Shown: in pieces, positions 26,896-36,008 of the stretch
How the letters are laid out: each line of letters opens with the position of its first letter
How positions within the stretch are numbered: position 1 is the stretch's first letter
From: Streptomyces olivochromogenes
Lineage (GTDB): Bacteria > Actinomycetota > Actinomycetes > Streptomycetales > Streptomycetaceae
Direction: 5' to 3'
Length of the DNA stretch: 64,000 nucleotides
Assembly: GCF_021538895.1 (NCBI RefSeq)
Contig: NZ_JADDRL010000011.1
Coordinates: 62,001 to 126,000 of the forward strand
Notes under the pieces: generated by a model
Database searches by the model: none
Seen by the model: the letters and a program-made list of their open reading frames with translations, nothing else
What the model was told of the DNA's origin: nothing
Translations under genes and position numbers: made by a program

Positions 26896-27685
26896 GCAGC
26901 CAGCCCACCTTGCCGGCCAGCAGGGCGTAGCCGACGAACGCCCCGATGTCGAGCAGGGAGTGCGCGACCACGAGGGGACCCACCCGGCCCCAGCGCCGGT
27001 ACAGCAGGACGAACACCACGCCCATCACCATGTTGCCGACGAAGCCGCCGACGCCCTGGTAGAGGTGGTACGAGCCGCGCAGCACCGCACTCGCCACCAG
27101 GGCGGTGCCGGGTGTCCAGCCCAACTGACCCAGTCGGCGCAGCAGATAGCCGACCACGATCACCTCTTCGAGGATCGCGTTCTGCAGCGCCGACAGGATC
27201 AGCACGGGGTACTTCCACCACACGTCGGGCAGGGCCTCGGGCACCACGGTGAGGTTGAAGCCGAGGCCGCGTGCGGCCAGGTAGAAGGCGATGCCGGTGC
27301 TGCCGATCACGGCCGCGATGGCGGCTCCGCGGCCGAGGTCGGGCCAGGGCCGGGTGCGGTCGAAGCCGAGCGTGCGCATGCTGTGGCCCTCGCGCATCAG
27401 GAGGTGCGCGACGAGCAGGACGGGCACGAGCGCCGAGGCGATGCCGAACAGCTGCCAGGCGAGGTCCAGCCAGGGGCGGCCGGGCGCGGCCGAGGCGTTG
27501 AGGGTGGCCGCCTGGTCCTTGAGGCCGCCCGGTTTCGTGACCGATCCGACGAAGCTGATCAGGGCGGAGACTCCGCTCGCGCCGAGCGAGAGCCCCAGAA
27601 CGAGCAGCGTCTCGTCCCGGAAGATCCGTCGCGAGGGCCGCTCCAGCGGCTGTGAATCGGCCACCGAGTCCGCCTCCACGTGCAC
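26885..27685 (-). CDS. CPBP-family intramembrane protease
   Basis: This 266-residue membrane protein of the CPBP (Rce1-like) family shows the EE motif in NAILEEVIVVGYLLRR, the second motif RGSYHLYQG and the HSLLDIGAF motif, the metal-binding residues. GTG at 27685 is preferred because AAGGAGG lies 5 bases upstream; an upstream in-frame start would add 17 residues. Role may be protease-like or in bacteriocin/self-protection type functions; no substrate is suggested by neighbours. Confidence 0.85.
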   Translation of the reverse strand: MHVEADSVADSQPLERPSRRIFRDETLLVLGLSLGASGVSALISFVGSVTKPGGLKDQAATLNASAAPGRPWLDLAWQLFGIASALVPVLLVAHLLMREGHSMRTLGFDRTRPWPDLGRGAAIAAVIGSTGIAFYLAARGLGFNLTVVPEALPDVWWKYPVLILSALQNAILEEVIVVGYLLRRLGQLGWTPGTALVASAVLRGSYHLYQGVGGFVGNMVMGVVFVLLYRRWGRVGPLVVAHSLLDIGAFVGYALLAGKVGWLPTA

Positions 27686-27887
27686 ACCTGCCTCCTTGGG
27701 TAGTCCCGCCCCATGCACATCTTCGCCCGTCGGCATCCCGTAGGACGTGACGGGGATCGTGCGCCACAGGCTGTCGCGGGACAGGGAGGTGCGCCACGGT
27801 CATGGGTCGTCACAGCTTGCCCGATCGGTGCGGGACATGCGTGACCGACCCCGGTCCGAGGCCGACGGCGGACCCGGTGACCGGCGC

Positions 27888-29405
27888 TCAGCCCAGTGGC
27901 ACCGGTTCGGGCAGGCCCACCGGCCAGGTGTGCACCGGCTCGCCGAGGGTCATCAGCTCGCGGTAGCGGCGGGTCGTGGCCGCGAGGGCGGCCGGGCGGC
28001 TCATGCCCTGTTCCAGGGCACGGTGGAAGGTCGCCGCCTGCCAGCTCGCCCCGTTGGTGCGACGGCGGCAGCGCTCCTCGATGATCCCCAGATAGAGGTC
28101 GCGGTCGGCGGACTCCACGCCCCAGGCGTCCAGTCCGGCCGCGGCAAGCGGCAGCAGTTCGTCGCGTACGAGCGAGACCGCGTCGACCTCGGCGGTACCG
28201 GAGTAGCGTCCGCGCCGCGGCCACACGAAGCGGGCGTCGATGCCGTACCGGCAGGCCGCGTCGAAGTTGGCGGCGGCCGTCTCGAAGGGCAGGCGCGTCC
28301 ACACCGGCCGGGACTCCTCGGCCAGGGCGCGGACCAGGCCGTAGTAGAACGCCGCGTTGGCGATGACGTCGGCGATGGTGGGTCCGGCCGGCAGGACCCG
28401 GTTCTCCACGCGCAGGTGCGGGACACCGTCCGCGATGCCGTACACGGGCCGGTTCCAGCGGTAGACCGTGCCGTTGTGCAGGACGAGTTCGGCGAGCTTG
28501 GGCACGCCGCCCGCGTCGAGGACCGCGAGCGGGTTCTCCTCGTCGCAGATCGGCAGCAGCGCCGGGAAGAAGCGCAGGTTCTCCTCGAACAGCTCGTACG
28601 CCGAGGAGATCCAGCGCTCGCCGAACCAGGTGCGCGGCCGCACCCCCTGGGCCTGGAGCTCGGGCGGGCGCGTGTCGGTGGACTGCAGGAACAGGGGCGG
28701 CCTGGACTCGCGCCACAGCTCATGTCCGAAGAGGAAGGGCGAGTTGGCGCCCACGGCGATCTGCGCCGCGCAGGCCGCCTGTGCCGCGTTCCACACGTCG
28801 GCGAAGCGGCCCGGGGTGACCTGGAGGTGCAGTTGCAGGGAGGTGCACGCGGCCTCCGGCACGATGGACTTCGATGTGCAGGTGAGGTGTTCCACGCCCT
28901 CGATGTCGACGACGAAGTCCTCGCCCCGGGCCGCCACGATCTGGTCGTTGAGCAGCGTGTAGCGGTCCACCTCGGAGAGGTTGGCGGAGACCAGGTCGTC
29001 CCGCTCCAGCGTGGGCAGAATGCCGATCATCACGATGCCGGCGTCCACCTCCTGCGCCTTGCGGTCGGCGTAGGCCAGCGAGGTCCGCAGTTCCTCGGCG
29101 AGCCGGTCGAATACCCGGCCGCCCAACCGGTGTGGGGCGATGTTCACTTCCAGGTTGAACATGGCGAGTTCTGTTTGGAAATCGCGGCTCGCGATGCGTT
29201 CCAGTACTTGTCCGTTCAGCATTCTCGGCATGCCGTCGGAGCCCGCGAGATTCAATTCGATCTCGACTCCCATGAGGTTCTTCGGGCGGTCGAACCGCTT
29301 CTCGACCAGCAACCGCTCCAGCCCCGTCAGGCACATACGGAGCTTCTCACGGTAGCGCTGGCGATCGGACAGGTCGAACGGCCCCGCCACGACCTTCTCC
29401 CCCAT
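27888..29405 (-). CDS. Glutamate-cysteine ligase family protein
   Basis: This 505-residue protein belongs to the GCS2-like carboxylate-amine ligase family: NLMGVEIELNLAG near residues 38-50, MFNLEVNIAPHRL, SLQLHLQV, GANSPFLFG and RVLPAGPTIADVIANAAFYYG. It would ligate glutamate to an amine or cysteine with ATP. ATG at 29405 follows AGGAGGG. It is not in an ergothioneine operon, so the product is uncertain; the mycothiol-using host does not need glutathione. Confidence 0.82.
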   Translation of the reverse strand: MGEKVVAGPFDLSDRQRYREKLRMCLTGLERLLVEKRFDRPKNLMGVEIELNLAGSDGMPRMLNGQVLERIASRDFQTELAMFNLEVNIAPHRLGGRVFDRLAEELRTSLAYADRKAQEVDAGIVMIGILPTLERDDLVSANLSEVDRYTLLNDQIVAARGEDFVVDIEGVEHLTCTSKSIVPEAACTSLQLHLQVTPGRFADVWNAAQAACAAQIAVGANSPFLFGHELWRESRPPLFLQSTDTRPPELQAQGVRPRTWFGERWISSAYELFEENLRFFPALLPICDEENPLAVLDAGGVPKLAELVLHNGTVYRWNRPVYGIADGVPHLRVENRVLPAGPTIADVIANAAFYYGLVRALAEESRPVWTRLPFETAAANFDAACRYGIDARFVWPRRGRYSGTAEVDAVSLVRDELLPLAAAGLDAWGVESADRDLYLGIIEERCRRRTNGASWQAATFHRALEQGMSRPAALAATTRRYRELMTLGEPVHTWPVGLPEPVPLG

Positions 29406-29959
29406 CGAAGTGTCCCTCCTCGGATGGGCGGGCCGAAGATCCGGCCGCCGGTGTCCCGGGTCAGGTGGGATGATGCCCAGCCGAAGCGATCGATAACGTC
29501 CCGCGCCGACCCGTCGCCCGATACTCTGTTGGAATGTGTCCCGGGGCACATTCACGGGGCATGGGGCATCACGCAACTTCGGGTGCCCCGATGGCCTCGT
29601 GAAAAACGCCGACGACAATCGGCCGACCGCCACCGGAGCGTATTTCGAGGTCAGCACGGTCCCGCCGGCCGGGAAATCGGGATGATTCCCGCGAATCAGC
29701 GGCCGAATAGCGCCTTGTTTTGTTCGCCGGAAACGGCTAGTGGAAACAACGTCTGAACACGCGTCGTATAAACTCCGCTACCAAGGCAGAAGGTTGGCGC
29801 CCATGGTCCTGGTTCCTGCCGTCAAGGTGACGTACGGCAGGCCTCGTCCGCACCCTCGTTCACCGCCTCGGGCCCCCGCCTCCCTGACCACATGAGCTGA
29901 CAGCGTCGTCCGCCCCCTCCCTCGCGCCACCGCGCCTGTCGAACGAGAGGCGACCCACC
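29406..29959. promoter_or_regulatory. Long AT-richer intergenic region with hairpin
   Basis: This 554-base region has no convincing gene. It is clearly less GC-rich than its surroundings between 29600 and 29800. It contains TATAAACT near 29767 as a possible -10 element for the downstream gene, and a hairpin with arms CCTGCCGT (29815-29822) and ACGGCAGG (29834-29841). TGTGTCCCGGGGCACA near 29533 is a near-perfect dyad upstream of the ligase gene. The long leader before 29960 could regulate translation. Confidence 0.4.
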
Positions 29960-30544
29960 ATGCCGCTGCAAGTCCCCCCTGCCCCCGCGCCTGCCCTGCG
30001 CTCCGTCCTCACGGCCCTCGGTTCCCCCACCGCGGTCCGCGAGGCCCGAACTCCCTCCCTGCGTGCCGCTCAGGGACCCGCCACTCCCGAACTCCCGCTC
30101 CCCGTCCATGTGCTGGACCGGATCACCGCCAAGGGCGTGTCGGCCACCCGGCTGGCCGGCTGGCGTTTCCTGATCCGCTGCGGCGACCGCGCGGTGGCCG
30201 CGGCCGAGACCATGCTCACCCCCGACGGCTGGGCGTTCTCGCACTTCTTCGAGGGCCCCTACGTCTCCTCGACCGAACGCGCCCTGCGCCAGGCCGAGGC
30301 GATGCCGCAGGCGTACCAGCCGCGCCTGCTGTCCGTGCCCGGCCTGTACATGCTGACGCTGTGGCTGCACGGCGACTGCGCGGCGGACGGCTCCGAGGGA
30401 CATCCCGCGGCCACCGACCTGCTCGTCCCGCTGGCCCCGGCACCGCCCGGCATCGCGGCGCACCGCCCGCTCCGGGTCGCCGAACTGCTCCCGGTCCTGA
30501 CCCATCGCGCGACACCCCTGCCCCTGCTCGGCTCGCCCGCCTGA
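29960..30544 (+). CDS. Conserved hypothetical protein
   Basis: This 194-residue protein shows no motif I recognise. The first 45 residues are Pro/Ala-rich, and the core (about 46-145) mixes charged and aromatic residues (LDRITAKGVSATRLAGWRFLIRCGDRAVAAAETMLTPDGWAFSHFFEGPYV). No signal peptide or membrane helix is seen. GAGAGGCGACC precedes the ATG, and a strong terminator follows, so it is a single-gene unit. The long untranslated leader is notable. Confidence 0.7.
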   Translation: MPLQVPPAPAPALRSVLTALGSPTAVREARTPSLRAAQGPATPELPLPVHVLDRITAKGVSATRLAGWRFLIRCGDRAVAAAETMLTPDGWAFSHFFEGPYVSSTERALRQAEAMPQAYQPRLLSVPGLYMLTLWLHGDCAADGSEGHPAATDLLVPLAPAPPGIAAHRPLRVAELLPVLTHRATPLPLLGSPA

Positions 30545-30556
30545 TCCGACCCTTTC

Positions 30557-30588
30557 GTACCCCGTCTCCCTTTTCGGAGACGGGGTAC
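30557..30588 (+). terminator. Rho-independent terminator
   Basis: GTACCCCGTCTCC and GGAGACGGGGTAC are perfect 13-base arms around CTTTTC. The hairpin lies 13 bases after the stop of the gene ending at 30544. Confidence 0.9.
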
Positions 30589-30841
30589 CTCGTATTTCCG
30601 GAAGCATTCCGCTCGTACGAGCAATTCACTGCTCCGACGAGCCGAAAAACGGCTGGTACCGGCCGGACTAGCCCCATCCGGCCATCACGAACCACCCGAA
30701 GTGGCCGCCCAGTTGGGATGAACCATCCGCGTGGCCGACGCGTCATCAATCTGTGAAGAAGCGGTGCCGCGAAATCCCTGCGGATTGACGCCCGGAGAGC
30801 AACACTGGGTTCCGACCGACGAATCACAACGGGGGACGGCC

Positions 30842-31078
30842 ATGACCACGACACAGCGAAAGATCCCACCCATGTGCCAGCACCAGCCACCGTGCCCGAC
30901 AGCCGAATCCGCCGACCGGGAGTCCGCCCGACTCATGGCGCACCACCCGGAGCAGGGATGGAGCCTGCTGTGCAACGGCGTTCTGCTCTTCGAGGACACC
31001 GGTGAGCTCCTGCCGGACGGCCAGATCATCGCCCCGCACCGCCCGGTGGGCGCCGCCCGGGTGATGACCGCCGCCTGA
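30842..31078 (+). CDS. DUF5999 family small protein
   Basis: This 78-residue protein contains the DUF5999 signature: MCQHQPPCP, then HHPEQGWSLLCNGVLLFEDTGELLPDG and IIAPHRP. Three cysteines (two in CQHQPPC, one in LLCNG) plus His residues suggest metal binding. The family is restricted to actinobacteria and has no known function. GGGGGACGGCC precedes the ATG at 30842; Met11 is an alternative start. It is monocistronic and followed by two hairpins. Confidence 0.85.
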   Translation: MTTTQRKIPPMCQHQPPCPTAESADRESARLMAHHPEQGWSLLCNGVLLFEDTGELLPDGQIIAPHRPVGAARVMTAA

Positions 31079-31087
31079 GCACCACCC

Positions 31088-31158
31088 CCGGGCGGCTCCG
31101 CCGCTCCGCCCGGCGATCCAAGGGGCCGGCTCGCACGCACACGGTGCGCTCCGGCCCC
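31088..31158. terminator. Two consecutive hairpins between convergent genes
   Basis: Hairpin 1 has arms CCGGGCGG (31088-31095) and CCGCCCGG (31106-31113). Hairpin 2 has arms GGGGCCGG (31122-31129) and CCGGCCCC (31151-31158). They separate the DUF5999 gene from the convergent permease gene and probably terminate both. Confidence 0.75.
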
Positions 31159-31204
31159 GACGCACGAGTGAGGGCGGCTACTCCCCGTAGTCGGTCGAGT
31201 CGCC

Positions 31205-33022
31205 TCAGACGTGGAGCCGGTACGGCAGCATGCAGACCACCACGTCCGTGCGGGCCCGCAGCACGGTCGCGAGGAGCAGGCCGCGCTGGTTCTGGAGGAT
31301 CTCGTAGCGGCGGTGCCGCGGTTCCACCTCGGGAATGAGTACGGCGACCTGGCGTCCGTCCCGGGCGACCCGCTGCACGTAGTCGACGATCGGCTGGACC
31401 AGGGAGCGGTGCGGGCTGTCGATGACGACGAGGCGTACCCCGGGGTTCCAGCGGTCCCAGTCCTCCTCCAGCGCACGGGTCTTGGCCGGGTCCGCGTGCA
31501 CCGCGACCGCGACCACCTCGTCGCCCAGCGCGAGGGCGGCGGTGATGGCGTGCCGGGCGAGTTTGCTGACCTCGCCGAGCGGGACGATCACCAGGCTGCC
31601 GGCGCGCCGGTCGGGCGGTTCCGGGATCCGGCCCAGGCCGAGCTCCGCGCCGACGGCCCGGTAGTAGCGCTCGATGCGGGCGAACATCAGCATCATCAGC
31701 GGTACGGCGACCACCACCACCCAGGCTCCCTCCAGGAACTTGGTGGTGAGCAGGATGAGCCCGGCCAGGGTGGTCAGCACCGCGCCGGTGCCGTTGATCA
31801 GGGCCCGGTGCACCCAGCCGTCCGGCCGCTGGGTGGCCCAGTGCCGGACGAGGCCGACCTGGCTGAGGGTGAAACCGATGAACACGCCGATCGCGAACAG
31901 CGGGATCAGCCGGTGGGTGTCGGCGCCGGTGGCGATGAGCAGCAGCGTGGCGAGCAGGGCCAGGGCCAGCACGCCGTACCGGTAGACGGGGCGCTCGGCG
32001 CGCAGCCCGAACAGGTGCGGCAGCCGGTGGTCGCGGGCGAGCAGGCTCATCAGGACCGGCAGTCCGCCGAAGCTGGTGTTGGCGGCGAGGAGCAGGACCA
32101 GGGTGACGATGATGTTGGTGGCGTAGTAGGCCCAGCCGTCGCCGTAGGCGCCCGCCGTCAGCTGGGCGAGCACCGTGACGTTTCCGCGCGGGGCCACGTG
32201 GTCGCGGCGGATCAGTACGGCGATGCCGATCAGCATCAGGCCCAGCAGCGCGCCGAGCATGAGTTCGGTGCGCTGGGCCCGCTTGACGCGCGGGGTGCGG
32301 AAGGTGGGCACGGCGTTGGCGATGGCCTCGACGCCGGTCAGGGCGGAACAGCCGGACGAGAACGCCTTGAGGATCAGCAGCAGGCCGAGCGACTCCTGCG
32401 CCGGGAAGGACTCCGCGGTGCCGACGACCGCCACCGGGTGCCCGCGCAGGAGTCCGAGGACGACGATGCCGAGGATGGCCACGATGAACAGCGCGGTGGG
32501 CAGCATGAGCACCCGGGCGCTGTCGGTGATGCCCCGCAGGTTCACGGCCGCCAGCAGGACCAGGCCGATCAGACAGACCCAGAGCTTGTCCCCGGCGAGG
32601 GAGGGAAACGCGGAGACGAGGGCGTCGGCCCCGGCGGTGAGACTGACGGCCACGGTGAGGACGTAGTCGACGACCAGACTGGCCGCGGCGAGCAGGCTGG
32701 CGGTCGGGCCGAGGTCCTTCTTGGCCACGGCGTAGGCGCCGCCGCCGTCCGGGTGTACGGCGATCACTTGGGTGTACGACACGACGAGCGCCGCGAGCAG
32801 GAAGACGATCGCCAGGGTGATCGGCAGGGTCGCCGTCAGCGCTCCGGTGCCCGCGACCACCAGCACCAGCACGATCGCCTCGGGACCGTACGCGACCGAA
32901 CTGAGCGCGTCCAAGGAGAGGGCGGCCAGGCCCTCCAGGCTGGTGAGATGGTGTTTCTCCCCCTCACCGGGGCGCAGCGGAACTCTGGGTCGCAGCTCAC
33001 GATGCGCCAGGCCATAAGCCAT
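31205..33022 (-). CDS. APC-superfamily permease, KimA-like potassium/cation transporter
   Basis: This 605-residue permease has about 12 helices (residues 30-470) and a soluble C-terminal domain (about 480-605), the layout of KimA-type K+ importers. Conserved words are SLDALSSVAYGPEAIVL, AVHPDGGGAYAVAKKDLG and SSGCSALTGVEAIANAVPTF. The C-terminal domain resembles a Usp fold (LVIVPLGEVSKLARHAITAALALGDEVVAVAV). It is about 50% similar by eye to the permease at 44075. No YTGACG array was found in its upstream region, unlike the other cation genes. K+ transport is inference from family and setting. Confidence 0.82.
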   Translation of the reverse strand: MAYGLAHRELRPRVPLRPGEGEKHHLTSLEGLAALSLDALSSVAYGPEAIVLVLVVAGTGALTATLPITLAIVFLLAALVVSYTQVIAVHPDGGGAYAVAKKDLGPTASLLAAASLVVDYVLTVAVSLTAGADALVSAFPSLAGDKLWVCLIGLVLLAAVNLRGITDSARVLMLPTALFIVAILGIVVLGLLRGHPVAVVGTAESFPAQESLGLLLILKAFSSGCSALTGVEAIANAVPTFRTPRVKRAQRTELMLGALLGLMLIGIAVLIRRDHVAPRGNVTVLAQLTAGAYGDGWAYYATNIIVTLVLLLAANTSFGGLPVLMSLLARDHRLPHLFGLRAERPVYRYGVLALALLATLLLIATGADTHRLIPLFAIGVFIGFTLSQVGLVRHWATQRPDGWVHRALINGTGAVLTTLAGLILLTTKFLEGAWVVVVAVPLMMLMFARIERYYRAVGAELGLGRIPEPPDRRAGSLVIVPLGEVSKLARHAITAALALGDEVVAVAVHADPAKTRALEEDWDRWNPGVRLVVIDSPHRSLVQPIVDYVQRVARDGRQVAVLIPEVEPRHRRYEILQNQRGLLLATVLRARTDVVVCMLPYRLHV

Positions 33023-33108
33023 CGGGACCTCACCAGGGTCGGTCGAACGGATCGGACGATCTGCACCAGTCTGTCCGCCCCGGCGCGGCCCTGCGCGTCC
33101 GTTGGTGG

Positions 33109-33160
33109 CCCGGGCGGGCCGGCCCCGCGTGAGTGAGGGAGATGAGCCGGCCCGCCCGGG
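33109..33160 (-). terminator. Terminator downstream of lysA
   Basis: CCCGGGCGGGCCGGC (33109-33123) and GCCGGCCCGCCCGGG (33146-33160) are perfect 15-base arms with a 22-base loop. The hairpin lies 3' of lysA and before the permease gene. Confidence 0.75.
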
Positions 33161-33223
33161 AGTCTCTGCAGCAGCCCCTCCGCCGGCGGGCCCAGGGGCG
33201 GCCGGCAGAAAAGAGGGGACGGG

Positions 33224-34558
33224 CTACAGACCCACGTCCCGGCTGCGGATGTCGTCCAGCGACTCGCGGCGCACCAGGAGGCGGGCGTGGCCCGCGCGCA
33301 CGGCGGCCACCGGCGGGCGGCCGACCAGGTTGTAGCCGGAGGCCATGGACAGGTGGTAGGCACCGGCCACGGGGACGGCGAGCAGGTCGCCGGGGCGTAC
33401 GTCGGCGGGGAGCTCGACGTCGGCGGCGAGGACGTCGCCCGCCTCGCAGTGCCGGCCCACCACGGTCACCGGGGCCATCGGCTCCGCACTGGCCCTGCCG
33501 ATCAGACGGGGCGCGTAGCGGACGCCGTACAGCGCGGGCCGCGGGTTGTCGCTCATGCCGCCGTCGACGGCCACGAAGATGTGGTCGCCCGTGCGCTTGA
33601 CGGCGAGCACGTGGTACAGGGCGATGCCGGCCGGTCCCGCGATGGCCCGGCCCGGCTCGACGACCAGGCGGGGCACGGGAATCCCGGCCGCTCCGCACGC
33701 CTCGGTCAGCTCCGTGCGGACCTTGCGGGCCAGGGCGGTGAGGTCGAGCGCCTCCTCGCCGGGGCGGTAGGCGATGCCGTGGCCGCCGCCCAGGTCGAGT
33801 TCGGGCAGCACCAGTCCGTGCTGCTCGTGCAGGCGGGCCATCAGGCCGACCACGCGGCGCACGGCGGCGAGGTACGGCTTGACGCTGGTGATCTGCGAGC
33901 CCAGGTGGCAGTGCAGGCCGGTGAGTTCGAGCTGCGGCTGGTCCAGGATCCGGGCGATGGCGTGCTGGGCGTAGCCGTCGCGGATGGACAGGCCGAACTT
34001 CTGGTCCTCGGTGCCGGTGCGGATCTTGTCGTGGCCGCCGGCGCTGATGCCGGGCACCACGCGGACCATGACCTTCTGGTGGCCGTCGGGGCCGACGGCG
34101 GCGGCCAGCCGGGCGATCTCGGACGGGCTGTCGATCACGATGCGGCCCACGCCCAGGCGCAGGGCGGTCTCCAGGTCGCGCGGGGACTTGGCGTTCCCGT
34201 GCAGCACGATCTTCTCGGGCGGGAACCCGGTGGTGACCGCGAGTTCCAGCTCGCCGGCCGAGCAGACGTCGAGGCCGAGGCCTTCCTCCTCCACCCAGTG
34301 GACCATGGCCCGGCACAGGAACGCCTTGGCCGCGTAGAGGACTTCGGCGTCGGGGAAGACGTGCCGGTAGGTGCGGCAGCGTTCGCGGACCTCGGCCTCG
34401 TCGAGGACGTAGACGGGGGTGCCGAAGCGCTCCGCGACCTCGGCGAGCGGTACGCCGCCCACGGCCAGGTCGCCCGGACGGAGTTCGGTGGTGGACGCGG
34501 GCCACACCGACAGCTCGTCCGGGGTGGTGGTGACGGTGGGTTCGTGCAGGGTCGTCAT
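33224..34558 (-). CDS. lysA: Diaminopimelate decarboxylase
   Basis: This 444-residue fold-type III PLP enzyme converts meso-diaminopimelate to lysine. The PLP lysine is Lys78 in YAAKAF; HCHLGSQ, LDLGGGHGI, VEPGRAI and the C-terminal CEAGDVLA and GAYHLSMAS motifs (active-site Cys and Tyr) are present. Length fits DapDC. It follows a SAV_915-like gene with a 16-base gap. It is not near other lysine genes, so it may be a second, specialised copy, perhaps acting on a related amino acid. Confidence 0.93.
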   Translation of the reverse strand: MTTLHEPTVTTTPDELSVWPASTTELRPGDLAVGGVPLAEVAERFGTPVYVLDEAEVRERCRTYRHVFPDAEVLYAAKAFLCRAMVHWVEEEGLGLDVCSAGELELAVTTGFPPEKIVLHGNAKSPRDLETALRLGVGRIVIDSPSEIARLAAAVGPDGHQKVMVRVVPGISAGGHDKIRTGTEDQKFGLSIRDGYAQHAIARILDQPQLELTGLHCHLGSQITSVKPYLAAVRRVVGLMARLHEQHGLVLPELDLGGGHGIAYRPGEEALDLTALARKVRTELTEACGAAGIPVPRLVVEPGRAIAGPAGIALYHVLAVKRTGDHIFVAVDGGMSDNPRPALYGVRYAPRLIGRASAEPMAPVTVVGRHCEAGDVLAADVELPADVRPGDLLAVPVAGAYHLSMASGYNLVGRPPVAAVRAGHARLLVRRESLDDIRSRDVGL

Positions 34559-34574
34559 CGCGGGCTTCCCTCTC

Positions 34575-34919
34575 TCATGCGATCCGCAGGGCCACGGCGG
34601 GCGTGACGGACGGGACGGGCGTGACCGGCGCGGGGGCCGGCGCCGAGAACGGAGGGTCGACCGTGACGCGGGTGACGCCGAGCGGTGCGGTCAGCGCGCG
34701 CAGCGCGGGCTCGGCGAGCCGGATCCACGCCTGGTCGGGGCCGAGGGTCTCGGCGAGCCTGCGGGCGGAGGTGAAACCGACGGCGGTGCGTTCGCCGAGC
34801 GGGGTGCGGAAGAGTCGGGCCGCACATCCCGCTGGTCCCGGCCGGACGGGGACGAACAGTGGCCCGGCCGGGGAGCGATCGGAAGGCTCCGGGTCTTCAC
34901 CGCACAAGAGTTCTGCCAT
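34575..34919 (-). CDS. SAV_915-like small protein
   Basis: This 114-residue protein resembles the SAV_915/SseB-like family: PLFVPVRPGPAGCAARLFRTPLGERTAVGFTSARRLAETLGPDQAWIRLAEPALRALTAPLGV. The role is unknown. It has a near-perfect ribosome site (AGGAGG, 6 bases before ATG) and forms an operon with lysA. Its promoter region is shared with the universal stress gene at 35245 and contains the YTGACG array. Confidence 0.7.
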   Translation of the reverse strand: MAELLCGEDPEPSDRSPAGPLFVPVRPGPAGCAARLFRTPLGERTAVGFTSARRLAETLGPDQAWIRLAEPALRALTAPLGVTRVTVDPPFSAPAPAPVTPVPSVTPAVALRIA

Positions 34920-35039
34920 GGGATGCCTCCTGGAGGATCCGGGTGATACGTGAACTGGATCTGAGGCCCCGGACGCGGGGAGGCGGACCGGGACTCGTCC
35001 TCGACGCTATGCCCGGGCCCCCGGGGTTTCCGACGCCTC

Positions 35040-35088
35040 ATGACGCGATGCTGACGGCGATCGGGTCGACGCTGACGGGATGCTGACG
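35040..35088 (+). promoter_or_regulatory. YTGACG array (11-21-11) upstream of universal stress gene
   Basis: Half-sites ATGACG (35040), CTGACG (35051), CTGACG (35072) and CTGACG (35083) are spaced 11, 21 and 11 bp. The array lies between the SAV_915-like gene (minus) and the Usp gene (plus). The spacing is identical to the arrays at 44008, 52065, 55459 and 58016. Confidence 0.75.
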
Positions 35089-35244
35089 GCCGGGCCGCGA
35101 GCACCGGCGCGGGCCGTCAGAGGCGTGCCAAAAAGTGGTCGCGGGGCTGGTCGTGGGGTCCGGCCGGGAGTGTGATGGAAGCGGTCCCACATCTGGTGCC
35201 GCCCTCGACGGACCTCGGGGGCACGCGCGACGAACGGTGGAGTG

Positions 35245-35808
35245 ATGTCCGGTGACGACGCCTCGGCGACCGCTCGTGTCGTGGTCGGCGTGAGCGGATC
35301 CCTCGGCAGCGTCACGGCCCTGCGCCGGGCCGCGGCGGAGGCCAGGACCAGGGGGGCCGAGCTCTGGCCGGTGCTGGCCTGGGAGCCGCCCGGCGGAGAG
35401 CTCGCGGCCCGTCGCTCGCCGGCCGCGTGCCTGATGGTGGACGAGTGGCAGCGCCTCGCGGGGCAGCGGCTGGTCTCGGTCCTGGACGAGGTCTTCGGCG
35501 ACGACGGCCCGGGGCTGCCGATGCGCGCGCTCGTCGTGCGCGGCGTCCCCGGCCCGGCGCTGGTGGAGACCGCGTCCCGCGAGCACGACATCCTGGTCGT
35601 CGGCGCGGGCCGGCGCGGCCACCGCCCGCGCGCGTTCTCCGGCTGGGTCTCCCGCTACTGCCTCACCCACGCCGCCTGCCCGGTCCTCGCGGTTCCCCCG
35701 TCACCGCTGGAGACCCAACTGGCCGCGGTGCACCGGCGCAACGCGTGGCGCATGCGCTTGGACCCCCGGCAGCTGCTGAGGGAGGAGCCGGTACCGCCCG
35801 GCGTGTGA
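35245..35808 (+). CDS. Single-domain universal stress protein
   Basis: This 187-residue protein has one Usp domain (residues 10-150: VVVGVSGSLGSVTALRRAAAEARTRGAELWPVLAW; ILVVGAGRRGHRPRAFSGWVSRYCLTHAACPVLAVP) and a basic C-terminal tail. The ATG at 35245 directly follows an in-frame GTG. It sits next to kdpD, which itself contains a Usp domain, and its upstream region has the cation-regulon array, so a link with K+ sensing is likely by context. Confidence 0.9.
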   Translation: MSGDDASATARVVVGVSGSLGSVTALRRAAAEARTRGAELWPVLAWEPPGGELAARRSPAACLMVDEWQRLAGQRLVSVLDEVFGDDGPGLPMRALVVRGVPGPALVETASREHDILVVGAGRRGHRPRAFSGWVSRYCLTHAACPVLAVPPSPLETQLAAVHRRNAWRMRLDPRQLLREEPVPPGV

Positions 35809-35881
35809 GACCGGGCGGGGCGGGCCTAGCGCACGTCCGGGACGGAGGCAGGCCGGCGCATGTCCGTACGGCGCCGGCTTT

Positions 35882-35998
35882 CGCGTCCGTACGACGCCGA
35901 AGGCTTCACTCGCGTCCGTACGATGCCGGCGACTTCACTCGCGTCCGTACGATGCCGAAGGCCTCGCTCGCGTCCGTACTCCGTACGCCCCCGAAGCC
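35882..35998. repeat. 29-bp tandem repeat, about four units
   Basis: Units start at 35882, 35911, 35940 and 35969 with the form CGCGTCCGTACGAyGCCG-then-rGGCTTCACT. The first three are full length and differ at 2-5 positions; the last is partial. A shorter related block (GTCCGTACGGCGCCGGC) precedes at 35862. Each full unit carries the palindrome CGTACG. The array lies between the convergent stops of the Usp gene (35808) and kdpD (36009). No spacers are present, so it is not a CRISPR. Confidence 0.85.
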
Positions 35999-36008
35999 CG
36001 CGGCAGTG

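Noticed and set aside
29803..29898. 31-codon ORF (MVLVPAVKVTYG...) as leader peptide
   Set aside because: No ribosome site; it runs through the hairpin; composition like non-coding DNA.
35862..35998. CRISPR array
   Set aside because: The 29-bp units are directly adjacent without spacers, and no cas genes are present.
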